Both the position numbers and the translations under genes were made by a program. From JBARDN01 sp963755705 (GTDB lineage Bacteria; Desulfobacterota; Binatia; Binatales; Binataceae), in assembly GCA_963755705.1 (NCBI GenBank), contig CAVWKW010000004.1, positions 1-64,000 of the forward strand: 64,000 nt of DNA, read 5' to 3'. The notes under the pieces were generated by a model, which was not told the DNA's origin, did not search any database, and saw nothing but the letters and a program-made list of their open reading frames with translations. The stretch's first letter is position 1. Each line of letters starts with the position of its first letter. Positions 18,585-27,013 of the stretch are shown here, piece after piece.

Positions 18585-19195
18585 CACGTAATTTTCGAGT
18601 TGGGTTCGTTTCCTCATGGACGCTATCGCTGGCTCTGTGCGCGGCGATCTCTACCCAGAGCTGCACCTTCCGTTTTGCCGCCAATGGCACGCTGCCGGAT
18701 TCGGCGAAGACGATCTATGTCGACGATTTCTCCAATGCCACCCGCGTGCCTGGGGTGAATGACAAGTACATGATCGCCCTCAAGCAGGAGATCGCGTCGC
18801 ATCACCGGCTGGTCGTAGTCAACGATCGTTCGGGTGCCGATTTGGTCTTGAGCGGCCGGGTGATTTATTACGGTACTGCCGTAAGGACTTCCAATTCAGT
18901 CGCGGAACCATTGGACTATGCGGACACGGTTTCGGTGGAAGCAAAGCTGGTCAGCAACGATTCAGGAAAGATCCTGTGGAGCAGCAACTCCATAAGCAGC
19001 AGTGTGACGGCGCCCGTCGTCAGCCAGGCTATCATCGCTACCACGCCCCAGTTTCTGCGCCAGAACTTGCGCGGTGGCGACTTGGTTAACATGCCTGATC
19101 TTCAGGTTGCCGCCACACAGCAAGCCTCTGCCGGACAGCAGTTGATGACCCAGGCGGCGACCGAATTGTATACCGATATGATGTGGGGCCTCTAG
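18581..19195 (+). CDS. lptE: LptE-like LPS-assembly lipoprotein
   Basis: 204 aa; its GTG start overlaps the lptD stop (GTGA). A signal peptide ends at a lipobox-like STQSC. The core follows the LptE plan: FRFAANGTLPDSAKTIYVDD, a basic-acidic helix (MIALKQEIASHHRLVVV), then GADLVLSGRVIYYGTAV and a second beta pair ending in KILWSSNSIS. The overlap with lptD and the fold pattern support LptE, the plug partner of the LptD barrel; sequence identity with E. coli LptE is expected to be low. Confidence 0.8.
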   Translation: MTRNFRVGFVSSWTLSLALCAAISTQSCTFRFAANGTLPDSAKTIYVDDFSNATRVPGVNDKYMIALKQEIASHHRLVVVNDRSGADLVLSGRVIYYGTAVRTSNSVAEPLDYADTVSVEAKLVSNDSGKILWSSNSISSSVTAPVVSQAIIATTPQFLRQNLRGGDLVNMPDLQVAATQQASAGQQLMTQAATELYTDMMWGL

Positions 19196-19222
19196 ATTTA
19201 TCGAGACCTGGGGATCGAAAAC

Positions 19223-20422
19223 CTACAGATTGAACACCCGGTCGAGCCAGTCGAAGGCGCGCTGATTGAATAGCGATCGTGCGCCCGCCTCGCAGTGATT
19301 GCCGGCCCCCTCTCTCGCCGTGAATGCGATGAAGTCCTTCTCGCACGTCAACGCACCGTAGAGTCTGCGCGCGGTGACACCGATCTCATCGTTCTCGGCA
19401 GAGCAGATCAGGGTCGGACAACGAATCCGGCCGGCGCGATCCTCGAGGGTATAGTTCGTGGTCGTGCGCACGTATTCGAGCGGACTATCCAACCCGTGCA
19501 CCCACATCGCGCGTCTCATACCCCAGCCCTCGGTCAGATGCCGCATGCGCCGGCGCATCGTCAGGTTCATCAACGCGAGAATGAAAGTACTTCCATCTGG
19601 CAGCGACCGCGCGACGAATCCCGGCACGCGGCTCTTGAGTTCCTCGAACAAAGAGAACTCACCAGGATCGGCGATGCACGCCGCCAGCCGCGGCTCTCCA
19701 CTTGCCGCCCGAGGCGCCAAATAACCGCCAAAACTGATCCCCATCAGCGCGATTCTCGCCGGATCGACCTCTGGCCGGCTTACCGCGTAATCGACCACCG
19801 GTGCGATCACCGCCTCCCAGTCGGGACGAAACACGATCCCATTCTCGATGATCGCTGCGCCCTGGCCCGGCCCGTCAAAAACGATACAGTTGTAGCCGCG
19901 TACAACGGCGGCCGCGCCGCTGAAGAGGTACGTTTCCTCGGCGGTGCTGTCGTAGCCTCCGGTAACTATTAGCGTGGGCCGCCGAGCGCCGTCATCCGCT
20001 GCCCGAAAAAAATAGCCGTGCAACGCTGCGTCGGGATACGGAATGGAGATTGGCAACGCCGCCGGAAGCATCAGAGCGGCAGCCTGCTCGAATGCCGCGC
20101 GGTGACGGCGATAGGCGTCGATCAGGCGCGGATCGACTGGTGTACCAATCAGAAAAGTATAGGCGGCGCGGAAGTAGTTTGAGGCGCGCAAATAAGAGCC
20201 AAGCGCGCTCACGCGGCGGCCGTTTTTTCGACTTTCTTCGGCCGCGGAGAGTACATCCTCGGCTTGCTGGCACCACGCTCTGAACCAGCTCTGTGCGTCC
20301 GTTTCGTGAATTCTGCTCGCGGCTGCGAAACACTCGTTGATTTCGGCGCCACCGCTGCTGCTATGACCGGCGGCGCGCAGCCATTGGGAATCGAACAGTG
20401 AGTCTTTGAACACCAGGGACAT
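19223..20422 (-). CDS. Alpha/beta hydrolase (FrsA/DUF1100-like)
   Basis: 399 aa. The helical N-terminal cap (about 1-120) precedes an alpha/beta hydrolase core. The nucleophile elbow is GISFGG at about residue 228; the acid is likely in CSAENDEI and the catalytic His in GAGNHCEAG near the end. IVTGGYDSTAEE carries the oxyanion-hole region. The layout matches the cap-plus-core group that includes 2,6-dihydropseudooxynicotine hydrolase and FrsA-like esterases. The substrate is unknown. It is divergent from the aminopeptidase gene. Confidence 0.85.
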   Translation of the reverse strand: MSLVFKDSLFDSQWLRAAGHSSSGGAEINECFAAASRIHETDAQSWFRAWCQQAEDVLSAAEESRKNGRRVSALGSYLRASNYFRAAYTFLIGTPVDPRLIDAYRRHRAAFEQAAALMLPAALPISIPYPDAALHGYFFRAADDGARRPTLIVTGGYDSTAEETYLFSGAAAVVRGYNCIVFDGPGQGAAIIENGIVFRPDWEAVIAPVVDYAVSRPEVDPARIALMGISFGGYLAPRAASGEPRLAACIADPGEFSLFEELKSRVPGFVARSLPDGSTFILALMNLTMRRRMRHLTEGWGMRRAMWVHGLDSPLEYVRTTTNYTLEDRAGRIRCPTLICSAENDEIGVTARRLYGALTCEKDFIAFTAREGAGNHCEAGARSLFNQRAFDWLDRVFNL

Positions 20423-20546
20423 GCGAAGATAACCGACGACGCGAAACCGTACAGCAGCATCGCAAGACTGGCAACCGTTGGCGAGCGTCCCGAGGCAGCA
20501 GCACGTACGCTTTCAGGAAGGCTGCAAGAAAGGCAAGCTACATGTC

Positions 20547-21509
20547 ATGAACGGGCTATATCCACAAATCTCACCATACGAACATGGCGCGCTGGAGGTT
20601 GGAGATGGCAACTTCGTGCATTGGGAGGTTTGCGGGAACCCGCGCGGAAAGCCGGCCGTCGTCTTGCACGGCGGACCGGGCTCAGGATGCACACCGTGGC
20701 ATCGCAGGCTCTTCAATCCAGCCGTGTACCGCATCGTGTTGCTCGACCAACGCAACTGCGGGCGGAGTACGCCGCACGCGAGCGCGCCCGATACGACCCT
20801 CGCGAGCAACAACACTGCAAACCTGATCGCGGATCTTGAATTACTGCGCCAACACTTGCACATCGACCGATGGCTGGTGGCGGGCGGATCGTGGGGGAGT
20901 GTCCTGGCGCTGGCATACGCCGAAGCGCACCCGGAACACGTCACGCAAATGATCTTGTGGGGCGTCGCGACCGGAAGACACCAGGAATTCGATTGGCTAT
21001 TCCGCGGTGGGGTGGCGATCCTGTTCCCGGAGCAGTGGGAGCGATTGCGCGCGGGAGTACCCGCGGTCAAGCGGGATCGCGATGTGGTAGAGGCTTACTA
21101 CCAATTACTTAATGATCCCGATCCCGCGATTCGCGAGCGAGCTGCCACGGCATGGTGCACCTGGGAGTCCGCAACGCCAGAGTGGCCTCCTGCCCAGGGT
21201 CTCTCGAGGCGTTTCTCTGATCCAGCATTTGCGATGGCCTATGCGCGTATCGTCACTCATTACGTCCGGCATAATGCGTGGCTCGAGGACGAGAGTCTGC
21301 TGCGCGGAGCCGGCGCTCTCGCGGCCATCCCCGGGCTGATGGTGAACGGACGATTTGATTTCCAAGCGCCTATTGGTTGGGCATGGGAACTCAAGCGCGC
21401 ATGGCAAACAGCGGAGTACGTTATTGTCGACGATTCCGGCCACGACGCTTCCGCCAAGAGCATCAGCGACGAGTTGGTTCGCGCAACCGACCGATTCGGA
21501 AAGCTATGA
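20547..21509 (+). CDS. pip: Prolyl aminopeptidase
   Basis: 320 aa from ATG 20547, the start that matches the family N-terminus (MNGLYPQISPYEHGALEVGD). The motif VVLHGGPGSGCTPWHRRLFN forms the oxyanion region, LVAGGSWGSVLALAYAE holds the nucleophile Ser, MVNGRFDFQAP the acid and DSGHDAS the His. This is the classic proline iminopeptidase, which removes N-terminal proline from peptides in the cytoplasm. Length is normal. A bidirectional hairpin follows the gene. Confidence 0.93.
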   Translation: MNGLYPQISPYEHGALEVGDGNFVHWEVCGNPRGKPAVVLHGGPGSGCTPWHRRLFNPAVYRIVLLDQRNCGRSTPHASAPDTTLASNNTANLIADLELLRQHLHIDRWLVAGGSWGSVLALAYAEAHPEHVTQMILWGVATGRHQEFDWLFRGGVAILFPEQWERLRAGVPAVKRDRDVVEAYYQLLNDPDPAIRERAATAWCTWESATPEWPPAQGLSRRFSDPAFAMAYARIVTHYVRHNAWLEDESLLRGAGALAAIPGLMVNGRFDFQAPIGWAWELKRAWQTAEYVIVDDSGHDASAKSISDELVRATDRFGKL

Positions 21510-21565
21510 TCGCGGCGCTATGCGGTCCGTCCGCATGCAGAATCGAGCAATCGAATAGAAAGGAA

Positions 21566-21601
21566 AAACCGGCCTCCGCGATTATTCGCCGAGACCGGTT
21601 T
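21566..21601 (-). terminator. Hairpin between convergent genes
   Basis: Arms 21566-21576 and 21591-21601 pair over 11 bp with one mismatch, and the loop adds a GCG/CGC pair. On the minus strand the stem runs into TTTTTCC, fitting an intrinsic terminator for the small hydrophilic gene. It may also stop the aminopeptidase transcript. Confidence 0.7.
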
Positions 21602-21628
21602 GTGAGCATTATCGAATAGGTGCGCGGT

Positions 21629-21901
21629 TCATTTGTCGCGGTTCATGCGATTCTCGGGCGGCTTGTCATCGTGCATACCCTGATTCTCTTTCTTCGGATC
21701 CGGCTCCTTCCAATCTTTACGCTCGTTGCGGTCGCGGCGCCCTTGATGTTCCTGATGTTGCTCGTGCCCCTGTTGCTGATTTCCGGGCTGTTGCTGTCCA
21801 GGCATCTGGTGACTGGACTGATCGCCGGATCGGCTTCTTTCGTCGGAGCGCGGTTGATCCTTGTCATGTCCCATTTTTTGGGAGTTCTTCTTGTCGTCCA
21901 T
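21629..21901 (-). CDS. Small disordered hydrophilic protein
   Basis: 90 aa from ATG 21901, supported by AGGAGAG seven bases upstream; an upstream in-frame ATG at 21958 lacks such a site. The product has almost no hydrophobic residues and is made of Asp, Lys, Arg, Gln, His and Glu (for example GNQQQGHEQHQEHQGRRDRN). It is very likely unfolded in isolation, like hydrophilin or desiccation-type proteins, though no named family is recognised. A terminator-like hairpin follows its stop. Confidence 0.7.
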   Translation of the reverse strand: MDDKKNSQKMGHDKDQPRSDERSRSGDQSSHQMPGQQQPGNQQQGHEQHQEHQGRRDRNERKDWKEPDPKKENQGMHDDKPPENRMNRDK

Positions 21902-22307
21902 CGCGTACTCTCCTATTGCTTCGGGATTTCCTGACTTCCCCAAACGGGCAGCAAACATTGCGCCACCGACCTACAAATACCTCACCTCGAAAAAAGGGCG
22001 ATATTATCTGTATCTCGTACACATCACGCTTTCCGTCGATTGACGACGTTGAGAATTTTTCCTGATCGGCGACTGGTCTCCGGTATTCGAGAGTCTACTG
22101 AAGTACCAGTTTTTGGCGCCCGACTTCATATAGCAACTGGCGGTCAAATCCTAATGGTAACGGGCCCGCGATGATGCAGCGAAAATACAATTAAAAATGG
22201 GTCATTTTTACCGATCGCACGCTGCTGTTGCGGATAAGTCTCGCGGGATCAAGCCACTATTGGTGGCATGGGCTGTGCTTTTAAACCAAACGGAGGTTTT
22301 ACACAGT
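21902..22307. other. Intergenic region upstream of a lipoprotein gene
   Basis: 406 bp between the disordered-protein gene and the small lipoprotein gene, which diverge. It holds a perfect inverted repeat at 22192-22210 (TAAAAATG, GGT, CATTTTTA) about 100 bp before the lipoprotein ATG. The A+T-rich stem is a possible operator or mRNA leader hairpin. No other coding sequence is convincing here. Confidence 0.5.
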
Positions 22308-22610
22308 ATGAAAACGATCACGCGATGTCTTGCAATTTCCGCGTTAAGCCTGGTGGCGGTCACATTCGTAGCGGGCTGCGGTTCAACCAAGGAAGAAACT
22401 ACACACACGACTACATATGTGCCCGAGGCTCCTCCCGCGGTAGTGGTAAATCCCGCGCCGGTCGTAATGGCGCCGCCCCCCGTAACAACTTCCTCGACCA
22501 CGGTCGAGAAGCGCAGTCAGTCAGATACGACGGAACTGACACCAATGGGCAATTCGGGCGACTCTAGTTCGGTGTATCACAGCGAGACCTCAACCGTCGG
22601 TCCGCAATAA
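22308..22610 (+). CDS. Small Pro/Val-rich lipoprotein
   Basis: 100 aa from ATG 22308 with GGAGG upstream. The signal peptide ends in a clear lipobox, VTFVAGC, at residues 17-23. The mature part is short, Thr-rich, then Pro/Val-rich (PEAPPAVVVNPAPVVMAPPP) and Ser/Thr-rich to the end, so it looks like an extended surface or periplasmic tether. No domain is recognised. It lies 130 bp before a BON-domain gene in the same direction. Confidence 0.75.
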   Translation: MKTITRCLAISALSLVAVTFVAGCGSTKEETTHTTTYVPEAPPAVVVNPAPVVMAPPPVTTSSTTVEKRSQSDTTELTPMGNSGDSSSVYHSETSTVGPQ

Positions 22611-22737
22611 ATGAGTTATCTTCAATCGTCGAAGGCATTCTTGTCCTGAGACGGCTGAGGTTGTCCGGTTCGAGCGGGGAGGCCTTTGGTCTTCCCGCTT
22701 TCACTACCGGCATCCAAGCAAGGGTGAAGTAAATCAC

Positions 22738-23169
22738 ATGAGAACTCATTGTAACTCACTTCAGCACAACGCTATAGGCATTGTCGCAGTAGCAGCGGCG
22801 GCTGCATTTCTCGCGCTCGCGCCGGCGTCCGCTAACGCTCAACAGCAGACGATGCCTTCAGGAGCGGCCGGCGCACCGGTCGCCACCGTCGATAGCAGCG
22901 TATCGCAGGATGAGCACGTTCACGCCGTAACGACGCACACCTACTCATCCGAAGCCACTCGTGCAAATGATGCCATGCTTATTACCGCGGTTAAGTCAGC
23001 TCTGGCAAAGTCAGGTGCTACGGAAAATCAGGCTGTGGTTGTGGACTGTGACCATGGGACTGTGACGCTTGCCGGGGCTGTCGCTTCCGCGTCAGCAGCC
23101 CATCAAGCAGTTCAGATCGCGTCCGCAGTGCAGGGCGTCAGAGGCGTCAATAGCAAGCTGACCTGGTAG
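22738..23169 (+). CDS. Periplasmic BON-domain protein
   Basis: 143 aa. A Sec signal occupies residues 1-35 (ASANAQQQ at the cleavage site). A flexible His/Thr/Ser region is followed by one BON domain at about 75-143 (NDAMLITAVKSALAKSG, DCDHGTVTLAGAVAS, VRGVNSKLTW). This is the second BON protein of the window and is not close in sequence to the first. It probably binds envelope lipid; its small lipoprotein neighbour suggests a shared envelope-stress role. Confidence 0.85.
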   Translation: MRTHCNSLQHNAIGIVAVAAAAAFLALAPASANAQQQTMPSGAAGAPVATVDSSVSQDEHVHAVTTHTYSSEATRANDAMLITAVKSALAKSGATENQAVVVDCDHGTVTLAGAVASASAAHQAVQIASAVQGVRGVNSKLTW

Positions 23170-23239
23170 GTCGGCCCAGTAATGACCGGGCTTCGGTCTT
23201 ATAGGCTTTCGCTGAGTGTTCCCGAACAAACACTATTCA

Positions 23240-23437
23240 TCACCTCAGTGGAGGCATGTGAACGCCCGGGATATTGCCTATCAGACCAAATCCCTGCAAC
23301 AGCCAGACCACGACGACGATGAACACCACTATGTTAAGCAAGCTCTTTATGCCGGCCGCCATAGGTATGTAGGTGTTGATCAGCCACATAATCAAGCCGA
23401 TCACGACCAGAACAACCACGATACTCACTAAAGTCAT
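23240..23437 (-). CDS. Small two-helix membrane protein (Thivi_2564 type)
   Basis: 65 aa. Two hydrophobic helices: residues 2-22 (LVSIVVVLVVIGLIMWLINT) and 32-52 (LLNIVVFIVVVVWLLQGFG), joined by a short loop with IPMAAGIK. This matches the small membrane protein group known as Thivi_2564 type, of unknown function. Convergent with the BON gene. Confidence 0.8.
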   Translation of the reverse strand: MTLVSIVVVLVVIGLIMWLINTYIPMAAGIKSLLNIVVFIVVVVWLLQGFGLIGNIPGVHMPPLR

Positions 23438-23573
23438 AGGCCTACTCTCGGACCTCGCGTGCCCCGCGATCGCATCGAACTACAGCGCGTCATGGGCTGT
23501 GCGGCACCGTTTCGAATAGTATATTCCCTGAAGTTGTGGCAGTGCCACCATTTATCGACAAATACGCTTGTGA

Positions 23574-24614
23574 CTATTTCTCGCCCTTCTGATCGTGCTC
23601 GGCCGGCTGCTGATGCTCAGCCTTGGGCGCTTGCTGATGCTGCTCGCGTGACGCTTCTCGCTCGCCGCTGGCATGGTGGGCCGCCACCGGAACTGGCCGA
23701 CGGGCTTGTTGCGGTGATTGCTCACGTTTGGCCTCCTGCTGATGTTGATTGTCAGACCGGTTGGCTGGATGCTGAAGTTCCTTCGACCGCTGTATATTTT
23801 GCTCTCGTTGCGCGCTCGCCTGACGCTGGGCGGCGGCATGTTGCTGATTCGCTTCGGTCTGTTTGACCTCTTGCGTGTGCTGTCTTGCAGGTTCCGCATT
23901 CGCCTGTCGAACGTTCGCTTGTCGTTCTAACGTCGCGGAACGTTGGTTCTGCGGACCCTGCGCAGACATGGCGTGCTGTTTGCGATAGCTCTGCTGCTCG
24001 GACGCAGATTGCCAGTTGCGATGCTCCTTTAGCCAGTTCGGATGATTGGCCGTCACCCAATTCGGGTTCTGGTTGTACCACCATTCGCCATAGTGCCACT
24101 GATGTCGCGCGTCGTAGGCGCCATCTTGAGTAAGCCATCGTGAGTCGAGCGAAGCCCACGCCTGGTGATGGTCGTAGAACCAGTTGGGATCGTTCGCATG
24201 CCACCAATAGGCATCGCGCCACTGATGTTCCTGGTCGTAGCCGCCCCACGGAGTCTCAGGAATCCCTTCCGCCCAGTCCTGTCCGCTCAGTGCTTGCCAT
24301 TCGTAAGGATGGTTCGCCAGATATTGCTCCAACGCCGGAAATTGATAGCGCCAGCTGGCGTTGTAGAGCAGGCTGGGATTGCGAGCGAGAGCTTGTGCAA
24401 TATTAGGATGGTACGCGAGGAAATACTGAAAGCTTTCGTTTCCTGGATTCTGAGAGACATTGTTGAACCATGGATAGTTGTTCGAGAACCCGGGTACCTC
24501 GGGCATCGCAAAGTCTGCGTTGGCCGATACAGCGATCGCAAACATCGCCAGTATAGCGCCCATCCAGACGAGCATTTTCGCCTTGATGTTGGGACGGAGA
24601 CGAGGTGGTCTCAT
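23574..24614 (-). CDS. Secreted Trp-rich repeat protein with Gln/His-rich tail
   Basis: 346 aa. Signal peptide 1-33 (AVSANA). Residues 60-202 are rich in Trp, Tyr, His and Asn and hold a 41-residue tandem repeat beginning at Tyr126 and Tyr167. The common unit is YDxxHQWxxxxWWxxNxPNW, each time followed by a His-rich HxxW segment. From about 205 to 346 the protein is low complexity in Gln, Ala, His, Glu and Arg and is probably disordered or coiled. I do not recognise a family. The repeat could be a carbohydrate- or surface-binding module, but this is a guess from composition. Confidence 0.7.
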   Translation of the reverse strand: MRPPRLRPNIKAKMLVWMGAILAMFAIAVSANADFAMPEVPGFSNNYPWFNNVSQNPGNESFQYFLAYHPNIAQALARNPSLLYNASWRYQFPALEQYLANHPYEWQALSGQDWAEGIPETPWGGYDQEHQWRDAYWWHANDPNWFYDHHQAWASLDSRWLTQDGAYDARHQWHYGEWWYNQNPNWVTANHPNWLKEHRNWQSASEQQSYRKQHAMSAQGPQNQRSATLERQANVRQANAEPARQHTQEVKQTEANQQHAAAQRQASAQREQNIQRSKELQHPANRSDNQHQQEAKREQSPQQARRPVPVAAHHASGEREASREQHQQAPKAEHQQPAEHDQKGEK

Positions 24615-24771
24615 GCGAGCCTCCTCAAGCCTTCGGGTTTTACGCTTCGCGCGGGGTCGAACGGAGAGTGGTCAAAGGCAAGAGGAAGAACCACAATCGG
24701 GCCGAATCGCAGTCGGGCTCGAGTCTATGCTAGTCCCGACTACCTCAGTCTCCGCCCGCATCATGTCAACG

Positions 24772-25119
24772 TCAATGAGATAATATCACCGGCTTGGTTT
24801 CGTAGTCGCGTCCGGTCGCGGAACGCTTCGCGAACACAATAGTTAGTAGCGCGACAACCATCACAGGTCCGGTCAACCAACGATCTGTCTTCGAGCCGAG
24901 GAAGAAGCCCAGGGCACCGGCGGCTATGGATGCACCAAACACATGGGCCTGGATAAGATGATCGGGACGCAAGTCACTTTCCGCGCGCTCGATCCTGACG
25001 CTGACTTCGGACAACGTGTCCCGAAGATCCCGGCGCGCTTCGCTTCGTTGCGCCTGATTGCGGAAACTCGCTTCCTGATCGGCCCTGATATCCAAGAAAA
25101 AGTATCCTCCATCAGGCAC
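24772..25119 (-). CDS. Small membrane protein with charged N-terminal helix
   Basis: 115 aa. An N-terminal charged helical stretch (RSEARRDLRDTLSEVSVRIE) precedes a hydrophobic hairpin at about 58-95 (FGASIAAGALGFFLGSKTDR and VMVVALLTIVFA). The plan, an RxxL-type helix before a Gly-rich membrane segment, recalls DUF3618- or DUF883-like proteins, but the match is weak. An overlapping frame at 24924-25190 lacks these features, so this frame is preferred. Confidence 0.5.
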   Translation of the reverse strand: MPDGGYFFLDIRADQEASFRNQAQRSEARRDLRDTLSEVSVRIERAESDLRPDHLIQAHVFGASIAAGALGFFLGSKTDRWLTGPVMVVALLTIVFAKRSATGRDYETKPVILSH

Positions 25120-25350
25120 AACCCTGACGAGACGCGGAACAACGTACCATCTGCCTTTCGATGAGTCAGAATGGCTGAATTCAATCTCATCTCGGAGAGT
25201 TCAGGCTTTCATCGAATTACTTTTGTTGATTTAAAGGATATCGCGACCTGGGTTTTCGAGCTATCGCGCGGCGGCATCTTTGGTTATTTGAAGCACAAAG
25301 GAGGCTGAACGCAAAGAATGGAATCAGTTCCAGTCTGTTAGACTGCCGCT

Positions 25351-26091
25351 ATGCGCGCAGCGCCCGTATCCGATATACGAAGACTTCGTGGACTTAAGAA
25401 TATCTCCTGGCTCACGTCGCGCCAAGTGAACAGACTCGCCGAAGCTCTGACACTCAGCCGGGTCAAAGTGCACGGGATCATCTTCGATGAACACCAATCC
25501 CCGGAATCAGCGTTTGTTCTGCTGGCGGGAGTCGCGCGAATCACGTGCCGCAATCGCAAGGGCGATCGGACCCTGGTGATCATGGTCGCGCCGGGAATGA
25601 TTCCGGGCTTTCCGCCGCCAGTTTCCGGAATCAGGTACAACTTTCGATGCGAGGCGGTCACCGACTGCCAGATCGGAGCCGTTCCTCTGGATGCGTTCAT
25701 CGAAATCGCGCTGGGAATTGCCTCGGCAGATTTCAAGCGGATGGCCGCGAGCTACTCCGGGCGATGGGACTTGGTGCAATTGCGCTGCGCGAATTTCATG
25801 AGCTGCACGCTCGAGGAGCGCGTGGCGCTGATCCTGCTGGAATTGAGTGAGAACTTCGGCGTTCAAGACCGGCAAGGAATACGGCTAACCGTGCCGGCGC
25901 GGCACCGGGACTTTGCGGAACTGGTCGGCGCCTCGAGGCCGCGTGTAACTGAATATCTCGCAACGTTTGAGCGCGATCACTTCATCGTTCGCGACGGGCG
26001 CCAGTTGATCGTCCGCCGCGACCGACTGCAAAAATTTCTTGCGCAAAGACATGCCTCCACCGGCCGCAACGGTTCAGATGGCTCGTTCTAG
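25351..26091 (+). CDS. Crp/Fnr-family transcription regulator (copy 1)
   Basis: 246 aa. A cyclic-nucleotide-type beta-roll (about 20-130) leads into a long dimer helix and a winged helix whose recognition helix lies in FAELVGASRPRVTEYLATFE at about 190. There are no N-terminal Cys ligands for an iron-sulfur cluster, so it is not a classical Fnr. The ligand is unknown. The start has no clear ribosome site; a short frame starting at 25319 with AAGGAGG upstream precedes it. It is followed after 147 bp by a paralogue. Confidence 0.88.
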   Translation: MRAAPVSDIRRLRGLKNISWLTSRQVNRLAEALTLSRVKVHGIIFDEHQSPESAFVLLAGVARITCRNRKGDRTLVIMVAPGMIPGFPPPVSGIRYNFRCEAVTDCQIGAVPLDAFIEIALGIASADFKRMAASYSGRWDLVQLRCANFMSCTLEERVALILLELSENFGVQDRQGIRLTVPARHRDFAELVGASRPRVTEYLATFERDHFIVRDGRQLIVRRDRLQKFLAQRHASTGRNGSDGSF

Positions 26092-26165
26092 CAATAGCCG
26101 CCGTCCGCGGTTCTGGTTCTTTAGAGATCGCTGTCGCCCGCGTAAAGTCCTTGATCCGCAACCGT

Positions 26166-26185
26166 AATGTTCCCTACATAACATT
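26166..26185. promoter_or_regulatory. 20-bp inverted repeat upstream of second crp/fnr gene
   Basis: AATGTT at 26166-26171 and AACATT at 26180-26185 are perfect inverted arms around CCCTACAT, 53 bp before the GTG of copy 2. Size and spacing fit a Crp/Fnr dimer site, perhaps for autoregulation or control by copy 1. Fourteen of its bases recur in reverse at 57391-57404. Confidence 0.45.
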
Positions 26186-26238
26186 CTGGTTGCTTGAACG
26201 CCGCGCACGGCATACGATCGTCACATGCTCCCTGAGGT

Positions 26239-26931
26239 GTGATTTTGAATGAAATCCGCAACTCTCCAGACAGTGATTTCGACCGACTGAGCCGACTCAA
26301 GACTCTCTCCTGGCTTTCTACCTCCGAGCTCGGAATGCTCGTGGGGGCGCTTGCGCTCACCGATTACAAACGTTCTCAGATAATGTTCTGCGAGGCTGCC
26401 CTCACCTCCGATGCTCACATTTTGTTAAAAGGCATCGCGCGTATCACTTGCCAGAACGCGCGCGGCGAGCGAGTGACGATCGCTCTGCTTCCGCCGGGTC
26501 CAATTCCCGAGTTTCCCTCCGAGCCAAAGGGCAGGCTCGATTTTCGCTGCGAAGCCTACAATGATTGCAGAGTGGGCAGTGTTGGCTGGAGCGATTTCAA
26601 CGGCATCACAGTGCATAGTCCTGAGTCGGCCTTTCAGAGATTTCATCAGAACGATTTGCAGCAATGGTACCGTCTGCTCTTGCGCAGTTCGAGCTTTCTT
26701 AATCTCGGGCTTCGCGAACGCATTACAATTACGCTGCTTGAACTAGCTTCCGACTTCGGCATCAAGGAATCGCGGGGCTCGCTTCTGCGCGCATCCTTCA
26801 GCCATCAGGACATCGCCGATCTCGTCGGCGCTTCGCGGCCAAGAGTGACAGAGCATCTGGCTCAACTGGAACGCGAGCATCTGGTTATTCGTCAGGGCAG
26901 GCAACTAATAGTTTGCGTCGATAAGGAATAA
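26239..26931 (+). CDS. Crp/Fnr-family transcription regulator (copy 2)
   Basis: 230 aa, GTG start with GAGG immediately upstream. It has the same architecture as copy 1: LKTLSWLSTSELGML near the N-terminus, beta-roll with GIARITCQNARGERVTI, and recognition helix in IADLVGASRPRVTEHLAQLE. Shared words with copy 1 (ARITC, FRCEA, LVGASRPRVTE) show a duplication. The sensing halves have diverged more than the DNA-binding helix, so the two may compete for the same sites while reading different signals. Confidence 0.88.
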   Translation: MILNEIRNSPDSDFDRLSRLKTLSWLSTSELGMLVGALALTDYKRSQIMFCEAALTSDAHILLKGIARITCQNARGERVTIALLPPGPIPEFPSEPKGRLDFRCEAYNDCRVGSVGWSDFNGITVHSPESAFQRFHQNDLQQWYRLLLRSSSFLNLGLRERITITLLELASDFGIKESRGSLLRASFSHQDIADLVGASRPRVTEHLAQLEREHLVIRQGRQLIVCVDKE

Positions 26932-27013
26932 AGCTCGCCACGTGCCGATGGCGCCCTGAAGTCGCACTTATTTCCGTAGCCGGCCTTCAATACCGCCTGA
27001 GGCTGCGGGTCGA

